64,000 bases of DNA from assembly GCA_030141605.1 (NCBI GenBank), contig JAQGDQ010000479.1:20493-84492 (forward strand), written 5' to 3'. The notes under the pieces are model-generated. The model was given only the letters and a program-made list of their open reading frames with translations, did not search any database and was not told the origin of the DNA. Position 1 is the stretch's first letter. Each line of letters starts with the position of its first letter. This document shows positions 56,601-64,000 of the stretch, in pieces. A program made the position numbers and the translations under genes. The DNA comes from Tubiluchus corallicola (Eukaryota > Priapulida > Priapulimorpha > Priapulimorphida > Tubiluchidae).

Positions 56601-59600
56601 GGCGCAGACATTTAGTCCGCCAATTGAAAAGCCGGCATGTGACTGATCACATTTTGCCCAAAATTATGAGCAGTTTATCCAAGGGATGTTTAGTCCTGAA
56701 CTCCTTTCAAAAGGAACAAGTGCAGAGTCGAGCCATGGCGGCTCTTGGATAGGTACTGCGGTACTGCAGCACCCCCCGTTTTCACTCATTATAATCGTAA
56801 CATTCAATATGATAAGTCTTTTTTCTTTAGTTCTTATTTTTGTACTTATGCGGAACCGGATTACATGAGGGTAGTACTGTTTGCTTCACAGCCCCAAGCA
56901 ACGCGATGTTTGGCTGTTGTGCGCATGCGTCCATGCGCACATGTCTGAGATAAGACGCTGTACTTTAGGTAGAAAGAGTACTGTTCCTCACTGCAGTACG
57001 TGTTGTCAGTTGTCACGTGCTTAAGAGCCGTGTACCGGCGTATTCTTGAACTTCGACAATTTAGGCTATTCGTAAGGAAACAATATTTTTTGTTTAGGAG
57101 TTTATCAAGGTTACGTTTAAATTAGTTTGTTTGTTTAGCATTACAATTACATATGTTTGTTTCGTTTTACACAGTATTAAAACAATGGCTAAAAATTTTT
57201 TAATTTTGCAGCTCCACCACTAATTTTAGCTACGAGCCGCCACTGATCAAACTGAAAATAAACACAGTGGTAAGGGATCGTTTGGTAGGTATTGATATGA
57301 GTTAAGAAAAAACTAGATAGTTTACATACCGCTGAGAAGGTTTGCCACAGATGCTGATAAGTCAAACTCCACTTCGATGTACTTTGGAAGAAAGAAGTAG
57401 TACAATGGAAACTGATAGAATTCAAGACTAAAACCGATCATCACGAAGACGAAGACGGGATTACGGAACAACACGACCGTCTCGCGGAGCAACTGCTGCG
57501 GATGTCGGAACAACTTCTCGGTGATATCGTCCTGTTCGATTTTTGGCTGCTCATTCAGTTCGTTGATTTGAATGTCGTCTATCATTATGTCTCCATTGCT
57601 GAAATGTACAGTTGGCCTGATGTCCTTGGCAGGATTTTGTAATGACGAAGGTCCCAGATTGTTCTTCTCTTGAGTGCTTCTATAGACACCGCTCACACCC
57701 GTTAAGAGGACCGTGTGGTCCTTTCTGTGAACAGGAATGTACGGCGCAAACTCCATGCCGAACGGAATGCTGGGATGCGGAATGTCGTCCGGAATGACGT
57801 CCATTTTGCTGTTGGTGTCGCTGGCGTGGAGACGCTGCTTCTTGGGCGCACGTTTGGGAAACATGGTGAATGGTACGGCTAGGAGGAGAGTGGGAACGGC
57901 GCAGAGGAGGTATCCCAACCACCATGCTCCAATCCAATCAGGATCCGTGAGCGAGAGAGAAGACGCTGTAACAAGGAACACAGGCTCACATTAATTACGC
58001 GTTATTTTCTGCACATTGAATCAAAACAAACTCGAAAGTGCTTATAAGAGGCGCCATGAAGTGAAAGACCCTTCCCTCTGTATGGAAGAAGCCGAGAGAA
58101 GTATTTAAATACCGTCAGCTAATAGAACCTTAAGAAAAACAAAAATTATATCGTGTAAAAAGTTGTGCATTAATGATTTCAGTGTAAAAACGTTTGTGCC
58201 TTTAAGTTATAATTGAAGTTTTTGGTAAAGATGCTGCTGTCTGCAATTATATGCTATACTAGGGTATGAGTATTAGTATACTAGTAAAGTTATTTACACT
58301 GCATACTAGTGTAATTAAGAGTCAAAAGTTTGAGGTTACAGACTAGTTAGTTTTAGTTTTAAACTATTGAATTTACTTAAGGAAATAGTAAGAAAAATGG
58401 TTTAAAGTGCAGTAAACATTGACAGCCGGAGCTGCCCTAGTTTTTCTTTGGCCCAAGTTTTTAAACATTTAATTCGATATAGTTTTTCGAACTGGACACT
58501 AATAATAATAATAATAATAATAATAATGCTCGGTAATGAAGTTATTTGCAGTTCTTAGGCCTATAAATTGACACAGAAACGATTCATGTTGCTTTCTCGG
58601 TGGGAAACTATGTCATGACTCTTTTCGTCAAGAGCTTCATTGATTTTTTTAATTTTTTTTTATTTCTGACAACCAAGAGTGGAAAGAATAGAAAAGACAG
58701 AAACTATGTAACAAATCAAGTATTAAACTTCTTTATAAGACTTATAACAAAAATGTGTTATAATATCTACTTGTGACAACTTTTAAGTATTGCAAATATA
58801 TCACATTCTGGCACCCTATGCACAATGATATTAAAAAAGAATGATTTCTGCCTTTCCAGTGCCTTAGCACATTCTTAAAGGACAAGAAAAGGGGTACCTG
58901 AAGTAGGTTTCAGGAAAATCGCCTTAAAAATTATATTACTTTACAGCAATTTTATGCACATATCGTATTTGAGTTAAAAGGAATTTTCGTTTGTTTTCAT
59001 TTTAAAACTCCTGCAATACTGTTCCGAAGTCGCCATTACATGACGTCACTACACAAACCTAAATCAAGTGAAGGAAAGGCAATGTTAAATTATGTTTCAA
59101 AAGACTTTCTGTGCAAATCTATATTACTTAGATTTTCGCTTACCTACTAGAAAGACTTATGTAACTAGAAAAGAAAATTATTAATTATTTAAAATATTTT
59201 CACCAATTGGTGAAATGTCGCTGACTCATCACCCTCCAGGGTGCGCCACTCATTAGCTAAAAACGTATTTTTAATCTTATTGACAAGAAACAGTAATTGA
59301 AAATTTTACTTAGTTACTAACACGAATGCTCTGATTATTTTTTGAAACTTTACTTAATGTTATCAAAACTTATTTCAAACGACCTACCATTAAAATGACT
59401 GCGCCTAACGGTCATCGCGGGAGTTTTATACAGCGTTACGGCTAATGCAAGCCATGCATACGAAAAGGTAGTATGTAAGTGGTATAAAACTTCGAGACGA
59501 ATTTTTTAAGCTTGATGTAAGTGGAGGGTTTTCTTGTGCTTTCACACATTTTATAACTAACGACCTCGTTTCTACTATAACAGCAAAATATTTACATATA

Positions 59601-62277
59601 ATCATATACTATATAAACAATTATATATATAATTTTCATTATAAGCTTATTATCAGTCATAAGTAACTTGCAAGTATTATAATGTTTTTGAAATCTTACG
59701 TTGTAAATCTACGGGTATACTGGTACAGAACGCTGCCAGAAGAACTCCAAACATTGGTCCCAGCATTGGCAATGACGTGGAAAGAGCTGTAATTAGAATA
59801 GCAGTTATAATGATTAAAAATGGCTGCCAAAAGCTTTTAGTTCTTGTGTGTAACTTTGATAATAGTAAAAATAATTCGTTCTATTGGTTGTTCATTAGGG
59901 GTGAGCATTCTCTAGCAGAAAGCGAATTCGAATCGAACCGAATTTGTGACTTTTGAATTCGAATCGAACCGAACTTCGGTGTTTCGAATTCGAACCGAAT
60001 TCGAATTGAGATCGAAAGATTTTCGAACAAGTTTTCGAACCACCAGTAAAAATTAGTCTTACAAAGAACATGCATATCACTAGATTTTGTTCTGCATTAA
60101 AACGACTAATAATTTGTTTAAAATTTTGCACAGAAATCACAGCTAAATTATGCTAATTGCATGATGTTTCAATCGTTTTAGTGATAAAGAACATGTGTGA
60201 TTGAATTGCTGAATTATTCGAATCTATAGTTTTGGATTCGAATCGAGTTCGAACTAAAAAAACTCGTTCGTCGAATTCGAGCGTTCAAATTCGATTCGAA
60301 CTCGAACGTTCGATGCTCACCCCTATTGTTCGTAGCTGATTATTGGTGTTTTTTGGGAATGGCAAAACTATGAAGAGTCCGATTATAAAACTACACGTTT
60401 ATTAAACATCAAACACAATAGCTATAACAGATAGTAATGCCAAGCCCCCTGATCTAGCCTGCTCTCTGCTCCGGCTCCCAGACTCAATCCCCTGAGCTGG
60501 GCGCATCACAAGGCTTATATATCGTGCGCCGAGCTTCGACGCTTCGACGCCTACACTTCGGTTCTGAATCACCAGCTCACGTGACACCACACCTTAACTG
60601 CTCTCTGCTCCGGCTCCCAGACTCAGTCTAATTCCCTGATTTTAGTGAAAGAAGGAGTAGTTACACAAATATTGAATCATACTTTCCCACATCCTGTAAC
60701 ACAACGTCTAATAAAGTATCCACACATTAATAAATATTTCTTAATCTGGCTTCCTGTAATGTGTTTAAGAGGCTGAAAAGGTTCCAACATAAGCTTTATT
60801 AATGTGTGTATACTTCATTGTGTTACTGTGTTTAATAAACGTGTGGTTTTATAACCTGACTCTTCATAGTTTTGCCATTCCTAAAACATCAATAATCAGC
60901 TATACACAACCAATGCAACGAAGTATTTTTATTATAATAATTTAACCCTTGCAGGGCAACGATTTTTTACAACCGATATTGGTAACTGGGGGGGGGGGTA
61001 AAAATTACCCTCATCATAATTCGTAAATTACCGCCGTGTTTCATTAGTAAACAGCAACAGCATAATTTGTGGTTATGCTGACCACCATGGGATACATTAT
61101 ACCTCTGCTTAAAGACATGTGACTTACTAGTAATACGAAATTAAAATTCACTTAGTTACGTTCCCTTATCTATGCTGGAATAACTGTAGACAACCGACAT
61201 TGCTAGCGCGTGTGCAAAAATCATTGTTATTTTGAATTTATTGTCTACTACTTTCTTCTTTGTGGTGGAGTAATGTGAGTAACTGACATTTTGTTTTATC
61301 AGATACATCGCCCGTATAATGCATAGACAAGCGAAGTAAAGTTTCGACAATTTTAAAAAATCGACATATTGCATTTTCGCTTTTATTTCGTGGTGAGACA
61401 ATACGCCTAAAATAAATAACTGAAAGTATTTTGTGCACAAAACATATTTAGAAAAAGTCATAGAAAAGGTTTACTGGGATGCGTGTGGTAAAAGGGTAAA
61501 ATGCAAAAAAACGGTCTGGCGGTAATTTTTTACGCCCGGTGACCCTATAAGGGTTAAGCTGCTACACACACCTACGATAACTGGAGCTGTTGTCTTGGAA
61601 ACGTTGTCGTCCATGTAAGCCATTCCCAGTGGATGAAACCCGGATCCAGCAGCACCATAAACAAACATGGCTATTGAGAATATGAGAAAAGCTGTGCCCG
61701 ATGAGCTGCCTTCAGTGCATGCCACGGTTGTAGATGACCTTGTGTCATCTCCACATAAAGACGTTGTCAAATTAGTTTTAGTACCATTGTTGTCTTTCGC
61801 GGCAGAATGAATTAGTATCTGTGGCGTTGTTATTAATCCTAGGGCTATGGCCACTACGATCATTCCGGCTCCCATGTACAGTGGCTTGCGACCATGGCCT
61901 CCAAAATACGCGAATATTATTACACACAACATGTGGCCGAGGTCGTTATAAGTCAGCAATAGCCCGGTCTTTGTCGACGGAAGGCCGTACTGCTTTTCGA
62001 CCGTTGTTAATACACCGAGGTAGTATCCTTGCGCAGTGTATCTGACGGTTTGGATCAAAATAAACATCAAGGCGAAGCACTTGACCGTTGCCAACTTCTG
62101 CAATCCCTCGTGGTGGTGTAAGACTCCACAACCACATTTGACGTCATCATCATTAGAGTCTCCACTTGGAGTTGGTTTCGTCTGTTGATTGAGCTTACCA
62201 TCAATAGAAGTTTCTGCATTATCTGCTTGAGCAGTTGCTGCATCTAGCGTAGCAACAGTAGCTGAGTTCTCTGCCAT
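48443..62277 (-). CDS. OATP/SLCO organic anion transporter, eight coding exons
   Basis: Sodium-independent organic anion transporter (solute carrier family 21), a 12-helix plasma-membrane protein that moves large amphipathic anions. Minus-strand exons 62277-61572, 59786-59700, 57965-57330, 55722-55530, 52757-52622, 51900-51740, 51068-51004 and 48732-48443 join without frame conflict into 757 residues, the usual family length. Diagnostic features: GYYLGVLTTVEKQYGLPSTK in the first extracellular loop; the signature DPDWIGAWWLGYLL before helix 6 (about residue 274); helix 7 in NPVFVFVMIGFSLEFYQF; a Kazal-like extracellular domain CNTVCDCPATQHHLICGADG, continuing into CLCVSHKS...CTNAC; and YLPGPVITGTVIDSACLLW before helix 12. 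The ATG at 62275-62277 begins a plausible cytosolic N-terminus. I cannot assign a subfamily or substrate. Confidence 0.92.
49003..49418. mobile_element. pogo/Tigger-type MITE in OATP intron 7
   Basis: About 416 bp with termini GTTCCCTCGCTACTTCGCGG and, inverted, CGCGAGATAAGTGAGGGAAC followed by ACTG-TA. The wording matches Tigger-like elements, which duplicate TA. No transposase frame. Confidence 0.72.
49468..49530 (+). repeat. tRNA-like A-box fragment, probable SINE piece
   Basis: AGTGGCATAGTGGTTAACATTGCGAGTACGC-like sequence has a good A-box but no clear B-box. Weak. Confidence 0.3.
49548..49925. repeat. dispersed repeat family D, copy 2
   Basis: Near-identical to 35517-35890, here in OATP intron 7. 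Confidence 0.8.
50301..50657. repeat. 72-bp tandem repeat, 5 copies
   Basis: Unit starts CTTTTGATCACATAACATGA; the starts fall at 50301, 50373, 50445, 50517 and 50589, exactly 72 apart. It abuts the 3' end of a LINE fragment and may be that element's 3' tail. Confidence 0.95.
50654..50940 (-). pseudogene. LINE C-terminal fragment (CCHC-like zinc knuckle)
   Basis: Minus strand LRLSSHNLTIETGRWARIKR, then a CSCPGLNIQTEEHVICFC-like Cys/His motif, matches the end of non-LTR retrotransposon ORF2 proteins (CR1/L2/Jockey-like). A frame break near 50905 separates it from the preceding ELSVRAMDIVSK. In OATP intron 7, in the same sense as the gene. Confidence 0.75.
51004..51068 (-). CDS. OATP exon 7
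   Basis: 65-bp exon. Acceptor TTAATTACAG|ATGCGTG; donor AATAA|GTAAGT. Encodes EEEQKSLALAVNSFVLSII, helix 11. Confidence 0.88.
51121..51490 (+). mobile_element. solo LTR, family 1, copy 1 (OATP intron 6)
   Basis: 370 bp beginning TGTTGTGGAAATCGCTGG and ending AAACACAACA, with TATA box CTATATAAGG and AATAAA. Flanks CTTGA / CTTCA are a 5-bp target duplication with one mismatch. The internal region is absent, so this is a solo LTR. Confidence 0.85.
51740..51900 (-). CDS. OATP exon 6
   Basis: Acceptor CTGTTGCAG|GTATTCG; donor ACTAAG|GTAAGA. Completes the Cys-rich loop (CLCVSHKS, CTNAC) and encodes helix 10 (YPFIVTVTVGLIVASPIAVA). Confidence 0.9.
52047..52571. repeat. 42-bp minisatellite, about 12 copies (OATP intron 5)
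   Basis: Unit ACCTACAATTAGTCCTGATG plus ACTATGACACACGAACTTACAG. It ends about 50 bp from the donor of OATP exon 5. Both strands read open because of the period. Confidence 0.95.
52622..52757 (-). CDS. OATP exon 5 (Kazal-like domain)
   Basis: Acceptor TTGTTTCAG|TTTTTAC; donor CTCAAAG|GTAACT. Encodes the Cys-rich Kazal-like segment CNTVCDCPAT to PCMAACSSM. Confidence 0.92.
53178..53628. repeat. (GA)n microsatellite, interrupted
   Basis: About 450 bp of GA-rich sequence in OATP intron 4. A sequence around ATTCTACCTGTATTCTAGTG flanks both sides, suggesting local duplication. Confidence 0.95.
54125..54488 (-). mobile_element. solo LTR, family 1, copy 2 (OATP intron 4)
   Basis: 364 bp, inverted relative to 51121. 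Begins TGTTGTGTTTTGTTTCTC and ends TCTCCACAACA, bordered by perfect CTTTG on both sides (54120-54124, 54489-54493). Inserted into another repeat whose continuation is seen at 54493-54575 and at 29940-30060. Confidence 0.88.
54882..55244 (+). mobile_element. solo-LTR-like element, family 2, copy 2
   Basis: Close match to 40968-41333 in the same orientation. TATA-like ATATAAGCG and AATAAA retained. In OATP intron 4. Confidence 0.6.
55530..55722 (-). CDS. OATP exon 4
   Basis: Acceptor ATCCTTTAG|GTGCTGGTC keeps frame; donor GAGAA|GTGAGT. Encodes AGLLILSASLIISGFVVKKF and helix 9. A near-copy of the acceptor and exon start lies about 37 bp upstream; using it would break the frame. Confidence 0.9.
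55723..55765 (-). other. duplicated splice-acceptor sequence next to OATP exon 4
   Basis: TTTTAGGTGCTGGGCTTCTC (minus strand) closely repeats the true acceptor and exon start TTTAGGTGCTGGTCTCCTC. Use of the upstream site would shift the frame. A decoy or alternative acceptor is possible. Confidence 0.6.
55788..56655. repeat. dispersed repeat family C, interrupted copy
   Basis: The two halves of 20832-21060 are found at 55788-55895 and 56565-56650. The ~670 bp between them include a direct repeat of about 125 bp (55998-56130 and 56437-56562, with TATATCTAAACTAGTTATGT) and a reversed piece of family D (56270-56450). In OATP intron 3. Confidence 0.65.
56655..57245 (-). repeat. dispersed repeat family F, copy 2
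   Basis: Inverted counterpart of 47796-48392, ending about 85 bp from OATP exon 3. Confidence 0.78.
57330..57965 (-). CDS. OATP exon 3
   Basis: Acceptor TTGTTACAG|CGTCTTC; donor CAGCG|GTATGT. Encodes the WIGAWW signature, helix 6, the long central cytosolic loop and helix 7. Confidence 0.93.
57966..58869. other. OATP intron 2 sequence
   Basis: Only a short (AAT)n run near 58499-58527 is recognised. Confidence 0.4.
58870..59470 (-). repeat. dispersed repeat family E, copy 2
   Basis: Inverted counterpart of 41815-42460; in OATP intron 2. Confidence 0.78.
59700..59786 (-). CDS. OATP exon 2
   Basis: 87-bp exon. Acceptor TAATTACAG|CTCTTTC; donor ACAAC|GTAAGA. Encodes LSTSLPMLGPMFGVLLAAFC, helix 5. 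Confidence 0.9.
59868..60600 (-). mobile_element. solo-LTR-like element, family 2, copy 3, interrupted by hAT MITE
   Basis: AATAATTCGTTCTATTGGTTG before the MITE and GCTGATTATTGGTGTTTT after it are adjacent in the inverted family 2 copies, so the hAT MITE inserted into this copy. A further fragment of the family (AATAAACGTG to ACAACCAATG) lies at 60830-60925 in plus sense. In OATP intron 1. Confidence 0.65.
59896..60325 (-). mobile_element. hAT-family MITE nested in family 2 element
   Basis: 430 bp, inverted relative to 7842-8267, with TAGGGGTGAGC / GCTCACCCCTA termini and flanks TTGTTCAT / TTGTTCGT (8 bp, one mismatch). Confidence 0.9.
60942..61557. mobile_element. TTAA-flanked MITE next to OATP exon 1 donor
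   Basis: About 616 bp including both TTAA. Termini TTAACCCTTGCAGGGCAAC and, inverted, GTGACCCTATAAGGGTTAA. Another piggyBac-type family, different from 18794. Its edge is about 12 bp from the exon 1 donor GT. Confidence 0.7.
61572..62277 (-). CDS. OATP exon 1
   Basis: Encodes residues 1-235: cytosolic N-terminus and helices 1-4 (FALMFILIQTVRYTAQGYYL; LLTYNDLGHMLCVIIFAYF; IFSIAMFVYGAAGSGFHPLG). Donor GTAG|GTGTGT. Confidence 0.9.
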
Positions 62278-62600
62278 ATTTTGGTTTGTTTCTGGGTTTT
62301 AATATCTCACATTAATCTTGGAGCTTTGGCACAGATGGTCTAACTGATCATGAGGCAGCTACATGCACTTAACAGAGATCAGGTCTCTTGCAGCTTCTTC
62401 ATCTTTTGTCATATGGATAAAAATGAAAATTCTGTAACACAAGCAATAGAAATGACAAAATGAAATCAAATAAAAACAAGATTTAGATGATCAATAGATG
62501 GAATGGGACTTTTCAGAAAAGTATTATGCTTAGTAGGTCTACACACGAAAATAATGCAACAAGATTTCACAAAAGTGTAAAACTAAAAGTTCGATCTATG
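62278..62600. other. upstream region of the OATP gene
   Basis: The promoter or a 5' UTR exon is expected here; no clear core element is visible. Confidence 0.35.
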
Positions 62601-62602
62601 TG

Positions 62603-63098
62603 CTCTATACTATACTTTACTATACTGTAGTATACACTACACTACGCTACACTACACTACACTACACTACACTACAATACACTACACTACGCTACGCTAC
62701 GCTATGCTATGCTGCGCTGCGCTGCGCTACGCCACACTACACTACACTACACTACACTACACTACACTACACTACACTACACACTACACTACACTACACT
62801 ACACTACACTACACTACACTACACTACGCTACGCTACGCTACGCTACGCTACGCTATGCTGCGCTGCGCTGCGCTACGCCACACTACACTACACTACACT
62901 ACACTACACTACACTACACTACACTACACTGCGCTGCGCTGCGCTGCGCTGCGCTGCGCTGCGCTGCGCTGCGCTGCGCTACGCTACACTACGCTACACT
63001 ACACTGCACTATACTATACTATACTATACTATACTATACTATACTATACTATACTATACTATACTATACTATACTATACTATACTATACTATACTATA
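62603..63098. repeat. pentanucleotide array (CTACA/CTACG/CTGCG/CTATA)n
   Basis: About 500 bp of 5-bp units that change in blocks from ACTAC through GCTAC and GCTGC to ACTAT, with one block order appearing twice. Tyr/Thr/Leu-type frames are artefacts. Confidence 0.96.
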
Positions 63099-63466
63099 AC
63101 AAGAAATACAAGACATTAGCATGACGGCTTACTAAACTTGACTCCTTTAAAATTGATGTAGACAGTAAATGTGCTTGATTTCTTGCTTGTTTGTGGGTGA
63201 CGCAAGACCGAAACCTACCAGGTTGACCCTGAAAAACGAGTTAGTCAAGTCAGAGTAAAAGTTAGTTTATTCTCTGTAAGATGTTGGACATTGTCCTTCT
63301 CAAAATGGGTTTTGCATCAATATTTATAGATTTGTAGAAGTACTATCGTATACGAATAGTTTACTATTAGGAGGCACAACGCGTCATAAATTTAATTTCA
63401 AATTCAATCGACACGAGCTATAATTGTTGAAGATATATAGTTAGTTGTAGATAAGTAATTAACTAC
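63099..63466. other. intergenic sequence
   Basis: No feature supported. Confidence 0.35.
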
Positions 63467-63927
63467 CGGGGCGGAACTAGGGGGAACGAGGGGGGCGCCC
63501 CCCTGTCAAAATTTGCGCCCCCTGCAAAATCGGACAAATAATTTTTTTCTAGTGAAAATTGCAGTTCGCACACAATAAACTTGTTGTCGTAACAAAGCTG
63601 GTGTGACTTTTTGAATGACGTATCGTTCCACATTTCATTTTGACATTATTTCCTGCGTATTATTTTCTTAAAACTTGTGTGTGATAAATTTCTGTAAATA
63701 ACAATTTAGTTAGAGGCACATTAATAACGTTAGGTTAACTGAGAGTTAATTTTCTCATTATTGCTCTGTCCGCTACGCCGTCCTACACACATGCTAATTA
63801 TAGGCCTGCATGCAGTATAAAAAGGGTTAAAAATTGGCTTAACCATTATTTAACCACTTCGGATACCTCGCCCTCCCAGAAAATTTTTGCGCACCCCCCC
63901 TGCTTGCCACATCTAGTTCCGCCCCTG
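63467..63927. mobile_element. hAT-type MITE, second family, 8-bp target duplication
   Basis: 461 bp with inverted termini CGGGGCGGAACTAG / CTAGTTCCGCCCCTG and perfect flanks TTAACTAC (63459-63466, 63928-63935). Subterminal G-rich and C-rich tracts (GGGGGGCGCCCCCC, CACCCCCCC). No transposase frame. Confidence 0.9.
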
Positions 63928-64000
63928 TTAACTACACAATTGTACACTGTACTTTTTATACACGTAATAGACAAGAAAAAATTCAATTTTCGGAGGTGAG

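Overview
This is invertebrate animal nuclear DNA. The evidence is short coding exons split by GT-AG introns, AT-rich intergenic sequence, very many tandem repeats, and several classes of transposable element (BEL/Pao, other LTRs, LINE remnants, hAT, pogo-like and TTAA-flanked MITEs). The proteins (a BRISC/BRCA1-A deubiquitinase, a fibrinogen-domain protein, an OATP transporter) are animal families. I cannot name the phylum; a lophotrochozoan or an invertebrate deuterostome would both fit. A run of 37 N at 21464-21500 shows that this is a draft assembly.

Four host genes can be supported. (1) A compact two-exon BRCC36/BRCC3 homologue at 4513-5494 (+), 266 aa, with the JAMM motif intact. (2) A single-coding-exon secreted protein at 16815-17474 (+). 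It has a signal peptide, then a short stretch ending in an amidation-type Gly-Arg-Arg, then a Pro/Thr-rich tail. It is a possible peptide precursor and I do not recognise the family. (3) A six-exon secreted protein at 33776-43483 (+), with a ~540-residue coiled-coil region and a C-terminal fibrinogen-related domain, 792 aa when spliced. (4) An eight-exon organic anion transporter (OATP/SLCO) at 48443-62277 (-), 757 aa when spliced, with the OATP signature and a Kazal-like domain. Genes 3 and 4 are convergent (tail to tail) and each is inflated by repeats in its introns.

Layout: 1-4400 holds a dispersed repeat, a 36-bp minisatellite and a pogo-like element containing a 42-bp minisatellite. 4500-5500 is BRCC36. 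5850-12800 holds dispersed repeats, a broken LINE and a hAT MITE. 12800-20700 holds MITEs, tRNA-like SINE pieces, the secreted-protein gene and a TTAA element. 21464-29676 is a nearly complete BEL/Pao LTR retrotransposon with a tRNA-Phe primer-binding site. 29677-33700 holds repeat debris and long microsatellites. 33776-43483 is the fibrinogen-domain gene. 43500-48400 is a tandem-repeat-rich convergent intergenic region. 48443-62277 is the OATP gene, carrying solo LTRs, MITEs and a LINE tail. 62600-63930 is a pentanucleotide array and a hAT MITE.

The host genes do not form a pathway together. The notable content is the BEL element (SAP-like domain in its gag region, identical visible LTR sequence, one frame break), a discordance between its two flanks, target-site duplications that date several nested insertions, tandem arrays sitting inside terminal-inverted-repeat elements, and the possible peptide precursor.
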